A stretch of DNA of 64,000 nucleotides, taken from Agathobaculum massiliense (GTDB taxonomy: Bacteria > Bacillota > Clostridia > Oscillospirales > Butyricicoccaceae). A program made the position numbers and the translations under genes. The DNA is taken from the NCBI RefSeq assembly GCF_900291975.1, contig NZ_OMPN01000001.1:1178001-1242000 (forward strand), read 5' to 3'. The notes beneath the pieces are model-generated. The model ran no database searches, was not told where the DNA came from, and saw only the letters and a program-made list of their open reading frames with translations. Below, in pieces: positions 48,994 to 57,239 of this stretch (positions are counted from its first letter, which is position 1; the number at the start of each line of letters is the position of its first letter).

Positions 48994-50721
48994 TCAAATA
49001 TACGGCTTCGTTGTATCGATGCGGATGGTCTGCGCGGCGTCGTCCCATTCCACGCGCACGCCCAGCATGAAGCACAGGTCGCGTAGCTTGAAATAGTGAT
49101 TGCCGTCGATCTCATACGCCTTGCCGACCAGCGGCATCCCCATATCCTGCAGATACACCTCCGCGGTGGCGCGGGTCGCGGTCTGCCCGCCGCCACTGAG
49201 CGGCTCCAGCTCGCCGCCGACCGGCGTATAAACGCCCGCGTCGATCGTCACTTGGTTCGCTTCCCCGTCCCAGGATACGCTGAACGCTGTATTCGTCCCC
49301 GCAAAGGCCATCGCCAGGTCGCGCAGCTTGAAATAGTTGCTGCCCTCGATCTCATACGCCGCAGCCGCGACCGGCGTGCCGTTCACCTCTATTTTCGCGC
49401 CGGAAACCACGGCGGGCTTGCGCAGCTCCGGCTTCACCGCGTCATGCGTCAGAATATACTGCACCGCGGTATCTATGCCGTTGAGGTAATCCGAGAAGGT
49501 CTGTCCGACCGTGATATCGGGCGGGAGACTTTCTACGCCGTAGGGCTTGGCCGCCTCATAATAGCTGCCCAGATCGATGAATTTGTTGGAATACTGGCCG
49601 CGGAACTTGGAGTTGGGCAGCTCGAACGCGGTCACGGCACCGAAATGATCCACGCTGCCGCCGGTCGGCGTACCGACCACAGCAGCGCCGATATCCTTGA
49701 GCTGCACCGTATTAATCAGCGCGGAGGAGAAAGTATTCTCTCCCGCGAGCGCGTACACAGCGTTCCCCTTGGCCAGGAATTGCTGTGCCAGATAGGTGAT
49801 CGGGTACAGCACGCCGTCCGACCCGCCGCCGTTGCTGCGCAGGTCGATGATGAACTTTGTGTATTTGCCGGAGGCGAGCTTTCCTTCGACCTCGGCGGCA
49901 AACTGCTCCATCGGCAGGTTCGGATCCTCAAAGCATTTATTATACTGCATATACAGCGTGCCACCGCCCAGGTCGAGCAGCTTGTAGTAAACGCTCCGGT
50001 CCGGCTCGGTCACAGGCACGTCCTTCCGCAGCATGTCGCGGGTGATCCATTCCCCTGCTTTCAGCGCCGCCGTCGCTTCGGCCTGCGTCATGCAGGGGAT
50101 ATGCAGCACGGTTTCTTTTCCCGCCGCATCCCGCACGCCGACCGTAACCATATCGGAATCCGCATCAATGACACCGTAATGTTCCAACACATCGGCCACA
50201 TAAAGCAGCTGCCCTACCCGTATGCGCTGCTCGACCGCGTTGTCGTAGCTTATCATGGGCGAAAGGCGCTCGGTCACCTCATCGATTGGCATGCCGTTGA
50301 TCGACGTGATCTCCTGCCCGATATACGACCGGCAATCGGCCACGCCGCCGGTCAGCGTCCAGCGGCCGCCGTACCATTTCGGCACCATGCCAAGCTGTCT
50401 GAGCTGGCCGGAAAGCGCGCTGCCGACCGACAGCATCGTATGCGAATCATGCGCCAGCGCCGCCAGCTCGGCAAGCCCAATCGCAAAATCCAGATCGGAC
50501 GCGGTATCCAGCTCGGCTTCGATCTCCGCCTTTTTGTCCGCGACCGCCTGCTCGGTCGTATTGGCGTAAAAATCCGGATGCTTTGTGGTCAGCGTCTCCA
50601 CCAAATAGTCCAGATCCTCCTGTCGCCGCTGCGCCGCATCGTCCGCCGCGCCCGCCAGAGGCAGGCAGCCCAGTATGACCGCCGCGCCCAGGCAGCCTGC
50701 CAGCCAGCGTTTCATGTTCAT
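48994..50721 (-). CDS. Exported S41-peptidase-like protein with two stalk (copper amine oxidase-N) domains
   Basis: 575 aa. Signal peptide MKRWLAGCLGAAVILGCLPL-AGA. The S41-type core has ITSINGMPIDEVTERLSPMI, IIDLRSNGGGSDGVLYPITY, the serine region ALAGENTFSSALINTVQL, and VVGTPTGGSVDHFGAVTAFE. The C-terminus holds two copies of the stalk-domain repeat (YEIEGSNYFKLRDLAMAFAG and YEIDGNHYFKLRDLCFMLGV). Probably a cell-wall-associated protease-like enzyme of Clostridia. AAAGGAG precedes the ATG. Confidence 0.88.
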   Translation of the reverse strand: MNMKRWLAGCLGAAVILGCLPLAGAADDAAQRRQEDLDYLVETLTTKHPDFYANTTEQAVADKKAEIEAELDTASDLDFAIGLAELAALAHDSHTMLSVGSALSGQLRQLGMVPKWYGGRWTLTGGVADCRSYIGQEITSINGMPIDEVTERLSPMISYDNAVEQRIRVGQLLYVADVLEHYGVIDADSDMVTVGVRDAAGKETVLHIPCMTQAEATAALKAGEWITRDMLRKDVPVTEPDRSVYYKLLDLGGGTLYMQYNKCFEDPNLPMEQFAAEVEGKLASGKYTKFIIDLRSNGGGSDGVLYPITYLAQQFLAKGNAVYALAGENTFSSALINTVQLKDIGAAVVGTPTGGSVDHFGAVTAFELPNSKFRGQYSNKFIDLGSYYEAAKPYGVESLPPDITVGQTFSDYLNGIDTAVQYILTHDAVKPELRKPAVVSGAKIEVNGTPVAAAAYEIEGSNYFKLRDLAMAFAGTNTAFSVSWDGEANQVTIDAGVYTPVGGELEPLSGGGQTATRATAEVYLQDMGMPLVGKAYEIDGNHYFKLRDLCFMLGVRVEWDDAAQTIRIDTTKPYI

Positions 50722-50757
50722 GTTTCACCGCTCCTTTTGTATTATTTTAATAGCACA

Positions 50758-50787
50758 ATTATATATCCTCCTCTCGGTATTTGTCAA
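50758..50787 (-). promoter_or_regulatory. Promoter of the S41-like gene
   Basis: On the minus strand TTGACA, 18 bp and TATAAT, 37 bp before the start codon. Confidence 0.7.
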
Positions 50788-50803
50788 TCCCTTTTCGCAC
50801 AGC

Positions 50804-51121
50804 CTAAGAGAAGCTCTGATTGCGCAGCTCCAGGTTATATGCCAGCAGCCGCCGCAGCCGCGTCTTTCCGCGCGTCAGGTGCCGAGACACCGCCGACTGG
50901 CTGATACCCAGTTTGTACGCGATCTCCTTTCCAGAAAGCCCTTCCACCTCGTTGAGCCACAGCACCTCATACTGTCTGCCGGTCAGTTGCTCCTTCAGGG
51001 CGCGGAAAAACGCCTCCCGAAACGCCGCGCGGAACGCGCTGTCGTCCCCGGCCAGCGCGGCGATATAGTCCTCGTATGCCGCGCGGTCGGCCTCGCGTTC
51101 AAACAGCCCGCTTGTCCTCAT
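50804..51121 (-). CDS. Short sigma-70 region-4-like protein
   Basis: 105 aa with GGAGG upstream. The C-terminal half is a sigma region 4 HTH: LTGRQYEVLWLNEVEGLSGK, then EIAYKLGISQSAVSRHLTRG, then KTRLRRLLAYN. The first 45 residues are acidic helix (DYIAALAGDDSAFRAAFREA), without a region 2 that could melt a promoter. It could be a group-5-like minimal sigma factor or a DNA-binding accessory. It overlaps the preceding 78-codon gene by 23 bp. Confidence 0.85.
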   Translation of the reverse strand: MRTSGLFEREADRAAYEDYIAALAGDDSAFRAAFREAFFRALKEQLTGRQYEVLWLNEVEGLSGKEIAYKLGISQSAVSRHLTRGKTRLRRLLAYNLELRNQSFS

Positions 51122-51335
51122 TCTGCCTGCCTCCTTTTTGATAATAATGCTCCAGCACGAACGCTGTCTTGCGGCTCTCGTTGATCAGCACGCGCAGACA
51201 GCCGATACGCTGCTTTAACCGGTATTTGACCTCTTTCTGGCGCGCGCGCCGCTGTGCCACCTGAAGCTGGCGCAGACGCAGCTCCAGCAGCGCGGTATTC
51301 GACCTGTATTCCCGCGCCATCTCGTGAAGCGTCAT
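51099..51335 (-). CDS. Small basic helical protein co-encoded with the sigma-like protein
   Basis: 78 aa from MTLHEMAREYRSNTALLELR, with AGGAGG upstream. The sequence is almost entirely Arg/Lys/Gln/Leu helix (RLRQLQVAQRRARQKEVKYR), suggesting a coiled coil or nucleic-acid contact. No recognised family. It is the first gene of a two-gene operon behind a consensus promoter with a LexA-like box, so it may be DNA-damage inducible. Confidence 0.7.
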   Translation of the reverse strand: MTLHEMAREYRSNTALLELRLRQLQVAQRRARQKEVKYRLKQRIGCLRVLINESRKTAFVLEHYYQKGGRQNEDKRAV

Positions 51336-51354
51336 AACAGCCCTCCTATCAAAT

Positions 51355-51412
51355 CGAACATTTGTTCGTATTCTATGGTTCAAATAATACTACATATTGG
51401 AAGTTCTGTCAA
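51355..51412 (-). promoter_or_regulatory. Promoter with LexA-type operator
   Basis: On the minus strand TTGACA (51407-51412), 17 bp, TATTAT (51384-51389). The palindrome CGAACATTTGTTCG (51355-51368) lies just downstream of the start point and agrees closely with the Gram-positive SOS box CGAAC-N4-GTTCG. Confidence 0.75.
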
Positions 51413-51452
51413 CAACAACCTATATTTGGTGTTCTATCAATTAATTGCTTTG

Positions 51453-51460
51453 CATATAGT
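51453..51460 (+). promoter_or_regulatory. Possible sigma-E -10 element before spoIID
   Basis: CATATAGT resembles the sigma-E -10 (CATACANT), 24 bp before the spoIID ATG; the -35 side is weak, so this is tentative. Confidence 0.3.
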
Positions 51461-51483
51461 TCCAGAGAAAGGAGGCGTCGGAC

Positions 51484-52467
51484 ATGCGCAAGCTGTTACT
51501 GGCCGGCTGCGGCCTGGTTTCCGTCCTGTACCTGCTGCCTATGGTATGGTCGTTTGGCGGGATTGCGGACGGGCAGGCGCCGGAGACGCTCTTGATCCCC
51601 GACGCCGCGCCGGTGGACGCGGCCGCGGACGCCGGAGCGGCAGATTATTCAACCGTCACGGTGGAAATCGACGGGACTCCGACCGCGCTCCCGCTGGAAA
51701 CCTATGTGGAGGGCGTTGTCGCCGCGGAGATATCCAACGATTTCCCGCTCGAGGCAATCCGCGCGCAGGCGGTCGCGGCGCGCACCTACGCGGTTTATAA
51801 GCTCTCCCGCGGCCGGCCCGACGTCCATCCGGACGCCGACCTTTGCGACGATTATCACCACTGTGCAGCCTACCGCGACGTTGCGGTGGAAACCGCCGCC
51901 GGCAGCGACCTGTCCCGCGTGCGGCAGGCGGTTCGGGATACCGAGGGGGAGATCCTCACCTACGACGGGGCTCCGATCGCCGCCGTCTTCCACTGTGTCA
52001 GCGGGCCGCGCACCGAAGCGGCAGCCGACGTCTGGGGCGAGGATATCCCCTACCTACAGAGCGAGGTCAGCCCCGGCGGCTCGGCCTGCAGTGAATACGA
52101 GTCGTCCGTCACCGTACCGGCGGAGGATTTCCGTCAAACTGTTCAGGAAAGCTTTCCTTCCGCCGAGGTGTCCGGCGCGCCGGACACCTGGTTCAAGGCC
52201 TCCGTCCGGTCGGACGCGGGCGGCGTCATCACGGTAAAGCTCGGCGGCCTGACGGTAGAAGGCACGGCGGTGCGCGAGCTGTTCGGCCTGAACTCCACCA
52301 ATTTCACCATCACCACCACCGAGGACAGCATCACCTTCCACACGATCGGCTATGGACACGGCGTGGGCCTTTCCCAATACGGTGCGAAATACCTCGCGGA
52401 GCAGGGCGCGACGTACCAGGATATCCTGTCCAACTATTACCAGGATACGGTCCTGACGCGGATATGA
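51484..52467 (+). CDS. spoIID: Stage II sporulation protein D
   Basis: 327 aa with AAGGAGG upstream. An N-terminal helix (KLLLAGCGLVSVLYLLPMVW) anchors the protein. The SpoIID domain shows LPLETYVEGVVAAEISNDFP, LEAIRAQAVAARTYAVYKLS, a disulfide-type CDDYHHCAAY, AVFHCVSGPRTEAAADVWGE and GYGHGVGLSQYGAKYLAEQG. It is the lytic transglycosylase of the engulfment machine and works with SpoIIQ-dependent complexes. Followed by spoIIQ, the clostridial order. Confidence 0.95.
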   Translation: MRKLLLAGCGLVSVLYLLPMVWSFGGIADGQAPETLLIPDAAPVDAAADAGAADYSTVTVEIDGTPTALPLETYVEGVVAAEISNDFPLEAIRAQAVAARTYAVYKLSRGRPDVHPDADLCDDYHHCAAYRDVAVETAAGSDLSRVRQAVRDTEGEILTYDGAPIAAVFHCVSGPRTEAAADVWGEDIPYLQSEVSPGGSACSEYESSVTVPAEDFRQTVQESFPSAEVSGAPDTWFKASVRSDAGGVITVKLGGLTVEGTAVRELFGLNSTNFTITTTEDSITFHTIGYGHGVGLSQYGAKYLAEQGATYQDILSNYYQDTVLTRI

Positions 52468-52520
52468 CTCTTCCCAAGGCGCGCCGGAGCGGTGCATCTC
52501 GCAGATAAATCAAATTTTTT

Positions 52521-52550
52521 GTATATTTTTTTATCTCCACGGCCATACTT
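52521..52550 (+). promoter_or_regulatory. Sigma-F promoter of spoIIQ
   Basis: GTATA (52521-52525), exactly 15 bp, then GGCCATACTT (52541-52550), matching the sigma-F consensus GYATA-N15-GGNNANANT. It ends 22 bp before the spoIIQ ATG, as expected for a forespore-specific gene. Confidence 0.85.
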
Positions 52551-52572
52551 GGGTCAACGGAGGTAAAGGGAT

Positions 52573-53295
52573 ATGAAACAATATAATTCCAAACACACCG
52601 CTGCCCTTTCTACGCGCGGCTTTTACACCATCCTGACCGTGTGCGGCCTGATCATTGCCGTATCCGCATGGGTGCTCTGGTCGGACTCCACCGCACCGGA
52701 GCAGGCAGCCTCGGCGCCAAGCACGCCGATCATCTCTCCGACAGAAGCCCTCCCCGACCTGTCCGACGATACGCCGGTCATGTCGGAGGAAGCGCCTGCG
52801 GACGAGGCGACCGAGCCGGTGGACGCGCCGGCCGAACCGGAGCCGGCTCCGGCCGAGCCTGCAGTCACCGTGTCCGCGCCGGTCTATGTGCGGCCGACCT
52901 CGGGCGCCGTCATTACGCCGTTCTCTGGCGACGAGCTGCTGTTCCAGCCCACGTTCGGCGACTGGCGCGTCCATTCCGGCACGGACTTTGGCGCGGAGGC
53001 CGGCGAAACCGTGCTGGCCCTGACCGACGGCACCGTGCAGGAGGTCTTTGAGGACGGGCTGTACGGCACCTGCGTCACGCTTTCGCACGACGCGGATCTG
53101 ATCACCACCTACCGCGGCCTGACCGACGTGCGCGTCGTTGACGGCCAGGCGGTCACGGCGGGCGAGGCGCTCGGCGCATGCGCGGAAAGCATCGACGCGG
53201 AAGCGGCGCTCGACCCCCACGTCCATGTGGAGGCATCCCGCGCCGGCACGGCGATTGACGTGCTCGAGCTGCTGGGAGAAAGCGGCACGGAATAA
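52573..53295 (+). CDS. spoIIQ: SpoIIQ-like M23 peptidase-domain protein
   Basis: 240 aa with GGAGG upstream. One helix (FYTILTVCGLIIAVSAWVLW, about residues 17-36), a Pro/Glu/Ala-rich stalk, then the LytM domain FGDWRVHSGTDFGAEAGETV with HXXXD and the closing HVHVEA. Both metal motifs are complete, as in clostridial SpoIIQ and unlike Bacillus SpoIIQ. It should sit in the forespore membrane and meet SpoIIIAH. The sigma-F promoter supports the assignment. Confidence 0.92.
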   Translation: MKQYNSKHTAALSTRGFYTILTVCGLIIAVSAWVLWSDSTAPEQAASAPSTPIISPTEALPDLSDDTPVMSEEAPADEATEPVDAPAEPEPAPAEPAVTVSAPVYVRPTSGAVITPFSGDELLFQPTFGDWRVHSGTDFGAEAGETVLALTDGTVQEVFEDGLYGTCVTLSHDADLITTYRGLTDVRVVDGQAVTAGEALGACAESIDAEAALDPHVHVEASRAGTAIDVLELLGESGTE

Positions 53296-53338
53296 CAGAA
53301 AAGCCGCGGGACGGTCGTCCCGCGGCTTTTCTGTTATT
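53291..53338. terminator. Long bidirectional terminator between spoIIQ and the lipoprotein gene
   Basis: Near-perfect 22-bp stem AATAACAGAAAAGCCGCGGG/CCCGCGGCTTTTCTGTTATT that contains the stop codons of both convergent genes. Confidence 0.9.
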
Positions 53339-54023
53339 CCGTTACCGCAGGCTGGGCCGTGTAGTTGCCTGTCAGCCCGCCGCCCGCAACGGTCACGATA
53401 TTCTCCGCAAGCAGGAAATTGATCTCCCCGTCCGCGGATTTGGCGGTCTCGCCCGTTATATCGGCGACGCCCTCGGTGCCGTCTGAAAAGCAGTAGGTCA
53501 GCCGGCCTTCCTCCTCCTGCACGATCTCCAGCCCGACCGAAGCAGGCCCCGCATAGGAGCCCGCCCAACCGTATGTATGCACCGCCGCCGGATCATACAG
53601 CGGGAAAGTGGCGTAATCATCGAGCACACCGTCCCCCAGGTAATGGTACGTCTCTCCAGTTTCACGGTCGACCGCGAGCTTTCCGACCGACTCGCCCATC
53701 TCATCTCTGACCTCCACCACCAGGTATTCATGCGTCCGTCCGGCCTCGGCACCGACCGAAAGGGTTTCACCGGTCGCAGCGGCCATATAGCGCGCCGTAT
53801 CAAACAGTTCACCCATCTGGCGAAGCACCTCTTCCTCGGACAGCGTCCCGCCGCTCACGGCGTCTCCGTCCAGCAGGCCGGCCTGCTCCGCCTGCTCCAG
53901 GGCCTGCATCTGGGGATTGACCTTACCGGCCTCCTCCGCCGCCGGCCCCACCGTATCAGTCTGTCCGGCGCAGCCGGACAGCACTAATACGCAAAGTGCG
54001 GTAACCGCGATCGATCGTTTCAC
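53334..54023 (-). CDS. Putative lipoprotein of unknown function
   Basis: 229 aa from a GTG at 54023 with AAGGAGG 8 nt upstream. The signal VKRSIAVTALCVLVLSGCAG ends in a lipobox (LSGC). The mature part has EEEVLRQMGELFDTARYMAA, EYLVVEVRDEMGESVGKLAV, DRETGETYHYLGDGVLDDYA, and a C-terminal beta region. No family recognised. It follows the RND pump on the same strand with a 93-bp gap, so its link to efflux is only positional. Confidence 0.75.
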   Translation of the reverse strand: MKRSIAVTALCVLVLSGCAGQTDTVGPAAEEAGKVNPQMQALEQAEQAGLLDGDAVSGGTLSEEEVLRQMGELFDTARYMAAATGETLSVGAEAGRTHEYLVVEVRDEMGESVGKLAVDRETGETYHYLGDGVLDDYATFPLYDPAAVHTYGWAGSYAGPASVGLEIVQEEEGRLTYCFSDGTEGVADITGETAKSADGEINFLLAENIVTVAGGGLTGNYTAQPAVTE

Positions 54024-54116
54024 CTTGCCCGCCTCCTTTTTCGCTGTTTCCATACGTTTTATTATGATACCGTATCCACGCGAAAAAAGCAATGGCCAGT
54101 TATCCGGCAAACGCGG

Positions 54117-57100
54117 TTATTCCTCGCCTTTTTTCCATTTCTTCCGCCAGCCATGCTCTTTTTTCGGCCGGTTCACCCATTTTTTGATCCGCTCAACCAC
54201 GCTGTCCGTCAACGAATAGTATACCGGCGTGATGAACAGGGTCGCGACGGTGGAAATGACCATGCCGGTCATCATTACCACACCCATCGGCGCCATCATC
54301 TCCGAGCCTTCGCCGCCCGCAAACACCATCGGCACCAGGCCGAGGATCGTGGTCAGCGCGGTCATCAGTACCGGACGCACGCGGCGCGGGCAGGCGTTCA
54401 GGATCGCGGTGTTCTTATCCTCGCCGCGCTCCCGCCGCTGCAGGATATAGTCGACCAGCACGATCGAGGAGTTGACCACCGTACCGGCCAGGATAATAAC
54501 CGCCAGGATCGCTACCATGGACACCTTGTTGCCCGTCGGCCACAGCAGCATCAGCGAACCGAGCAGGCCGATCGGCAGGATCAGCATGATCGCCACCGGC
54601 AGGGCGAACGAATTGAACTGGCTTGCCAGGATGAAATACACCAGCAGGATGGCGACCGCCAGCGCGGTCAACAGGGCTCCTGTCGTTTCCGCGATGCTGG
54701 AGGCCGATGTATCCCCGTCCTCAATCTGTACCCCTTCTGGGAACTGGTAGCCCGCTACGATCTCATTGACCTTTTGCATGATACCGACGCTGTCGCCCGA
54801 TTCGCTTTCACCCGTGATCGTGACCGTTTCATCCTGATCGATACGGGTGATCGACTGCGGTGACAGCTCGGTGTAGACGTCCGCTACCATGGAGAGCGGC
54901 ACCGTGCCGCCGGTCGCGGCCGGAAGCTGCAGCGACTTGAGCGCGTCGATATCCTGTGAGAGCGTCTCGTCGCCCGAAATGGTCACATCGTATTCCTCGC
55001 CGCCCATACGCAGCGTGGTCGCGGTCGAACCGGTCAACTCACCGCGCACCAGCGTGCCGATCGTGGCCGCGGTCAAGCCAAAGCGGGATGCGTTCTCGCG
55101 GTTGACCTTGACCGCCACACGCGGCACCTCGTCGCCGGAAGAGGACTCGACATTGATCGCGTCCGGTAGCGCGCTGATTTCCTGCACCAGGTCGTCAGCC
55201 ACTTCCGCGAGCTGGTCATAATCCTTGCCGGAAAGCTGAACGCTGATATCCGAACCTTCGCCCATCGACGTGCTGCTGGCCGAGACAGTGATCTCGCAGC
55301 CCGCGATATCCGCCAGGTCGCGGCGAAGCTGGTTGGCGACCTCAGTGGATGAGCGGTCGCGATCCTCCAGATCGACCAGCGAAATCGTGACGCTCGAGCC
55401 GGACGCGCTCGACATGACCGAGGCCGAGCTGCCCGTGCTGTAGTATACCTGCTCCATTTCCGGTATGGTTTTTTCCGCGATCGCCACAATGCGGTCCTGA
55501 ATCACCGCTGTCTCCTCCATCGTGGAGCCGCTCGGCATGCCGACCGATACGCTGATCGAGCCCTGATCCATCTCCGGAATCAACTCCATGCCGGCCATGC
55601 CCATGCTGAATACCGAAACGACGCAGATCACCACCGTAAGCAGGATGCCCACCGCGCGGCGGGTGATGAACAGCTTGAGTACTTTCTTATACATCCGTGC
55701 AAACGGGCGGTCGCCCATCAACTCTTCCCGCATGCCGGGCTTGCCACCGGCAATACGGTGTATGCCGCCGCGGTCGAGCAGGATATAACACAGCAACGGC
55801 ACCAGCGTCAGCGAAATAATCAGGGACGAAGAAAGCAGCGCCACAATCGTGATGCAGAATTCCTTGAACATCATGCCGGTCATGCCGCCCGACAGGCCGA
55901 TGGGCAGGAATACGGCGACCGTCGTCAGGGTCGAGGCGGTGACCGAGGTCACGACCTCCTTTGTACCCTTGGTGCAGGATTCCCAGCGGTCGTACCCGTC
56001 CGTCCGGTAATGGAAGATGTTTTCCAGCACGACGATGGAGTTATCCACGATCATGCCGACGCCGAGCGCGATACCGCCCAGCGACATCATGTTCAGCGTG
56101 ATATCCAGCGCGAACATAATCAGGAAGGTGAACAGGATGCAACACGGCATCGCCACGGAAATGGCGACCGTCGCGCCCAGGTCGCGCAGGAACAGCAGCA
56201 GCACGACCGCCGCGAACAGCACGCCCATCCAGATGTTTGACACGGTGTTATCCACCGTCATGTTAATGTAATCCGACTGGTCCATGACCAGGCTCCAGTC
56301 AAGCGCCTCGTAGTCCGCGGTCAGGATATCCAGCTCGCTTTTCGCCAGTTCGGCAATCTCCACCGTGTTCGAACCGGATTGCTTGTTGACCGACAGCAGC
56401 AGGCATTCCTTGCCGTCCACTTTTGCCAGCGCGTCCTGGTCCTTGGGCCGCATGGATACGTCCGCGATCTGGCTCAGGCGCACTGTGCCGCCCGTGGGAA
56501 GCGAAATCAGGGCGTTTTTCACATCGTCCACTGACTGATACTCGCCGTCCGTGCGCACGGACAGCGTCTGCGAGCCGCTGTCCAGCTCGCCGCCCGGCAC
56601 GGCCATGTTGTCCGCGCCGATCTGCTGCGCGACCGAGGACACGGTCAGGTTAAAGCCCTTGAGACGGGCCGCATCGGTTTTGACCGCGACCTCATTCTCA
56701 TAGCCGCCCATGACGTCCACCGACGCCACGCCCTCCAGGCGTTCGAGCGCCGGCTCCAGCTCATCCTCCGCGATCGACTGCAGCGTGGCCAGATCGCTGC
56801 CCGTGAGTGCCACCATGATAACCGGCATGGAGTCGATGTCAATGGACATGACTGTCGGGTCGGAGGCATCCTCCGGCAGCTGGGATTTCACCATATCGAC
56901 CTTGTCGCGCATATCGGTCAGCGTCTCATCCAGGTCGGTGCCGTAATCGAACTGCACAATGACCATGGACATGTTCTCCGCCGAGGTCGACGTCAGCGTA
57001 TCCAGGCCCGCCAGACCCGCGCACGCGGACTCCAGCGGCTTTGTGACCTGCTGCTCGATATCCTCCGGACCCGCGCCCGCGTAGGTCGAATATACGATCG

Positions 57101-57233
57101 CCACCGGCAGCTCCATCTCAGGCATGAGCGCGAGCGGCAGCGATTGGAAGCAGTAAAAACCAAACACGACGATCAGGATGTACGTCAGTATGGTCATTAC
57201 ATTATGCTTGATACAGGTTTCCGCGATTTTCAT
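54117..57233 (-). CDS. RND-superfamily efflux transporter (HAE1/MMPL-like)
   Basis: 1038 aa, full length for an AcrB-like pump. MKIAETCIKHNVMTILTYIL begins TM1. Porter domains contain YSTYAGAGPEDIEQQVTKPL and DGKECLLLSVNKQSGSNTVE. The TM4 charge-relay region carries DITLNMMSLGGIALGVGMIV, then DNSIVVLENIF. The second half repeats the pattern (LILPIGLLGSLMLLWPTGNK; VNSSIVLVDYILQRRERGED). It uses the ion gradient to export substrates. It starts 6 bp after the adaptor gene. Confidence 0.95.
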   Translation of the reverse strand: MKIAETCIKHNVMTILTYILIVVFGFYCFQSLPLALMPEMELPVAIVYSTYAGAGPEDIEQQVTKPLESACAGLAGLDTLTSTSAENMSMVIVQFDYGTDLDETLTDMRDKVDMVKSQLPEDASDPTVMSIDIDSMPVIMVALTGSDLATLQSIAEDELEPALERLEGVASVDVMGGYENEVAVKTDAARLKGFNLTVSSVAQQIGADNMAVPGGELDSGSQTLSVRTDGEYQSVDDVKNALISLPTGGTVRLSQIADVSMRPKDQDALAKVDGKECLLLSVNKQSGSNTVEIAELAKSELDILTADYEALDWSLVMDQSDYINMTVDNTVSNIWMGVLFAAVVLLLFLRDLGATVAISVAMPCCILFTFLIMFALDITLNMMSLGGIALGVGMIVDNSIVVLENIFHYRTDGYDRWESCTKGTKEVVTSVTASTLTTVAVFLPIGLSGGMTGMMFKEFCITIVALLSSSLIISLTLVPLLCYILLDRGGIHRIAGGKPGMREELMGDRPFARMYKKVLKLFITRRAVGILLTVVICVVSVFSMGMAGMELIPEMDQGSISVSVGMPSGSTMEETAVIQDRIVAIAEKTIPEMEQVYYSTGSSASVMSSASGSSVTISLVDLEDRDRSSTEVANQLRRDLADIAGCEITVSASSTSMGEGSDISVQLSGKDYDQLAEVADDLVQEISALPDAINVESSSGDEVPRVAVKVNRENASRFGLTAATIGTLVRGELTGSTATTLRMGGEEYDVTISGDETLSQDIDALKSLQLPAATGGTVPLSMVADVYTELSPQSITRIDQDETVTITGESESGDSVGIMQKVNEIVAGYQFPEGVQIEDGDTSASSIAETTGALLTALAVAILLVYFILASQFNSFALPVAIMLILPIGLLGSLMLLWPTGNKVSMVAILAVIILAGTVVNSSIVLVDYILQRRERGEDKNTAILNACPRRVRPVLMTALTTILGLVPMVFAGGEGSEMMAPMGVVMMTGMVISTVATLFITPVYYSLTDSVVERIKKWVNRPKKEHGWRKKWKKGEE

Positions 57234-57239
57234 AAGGAG

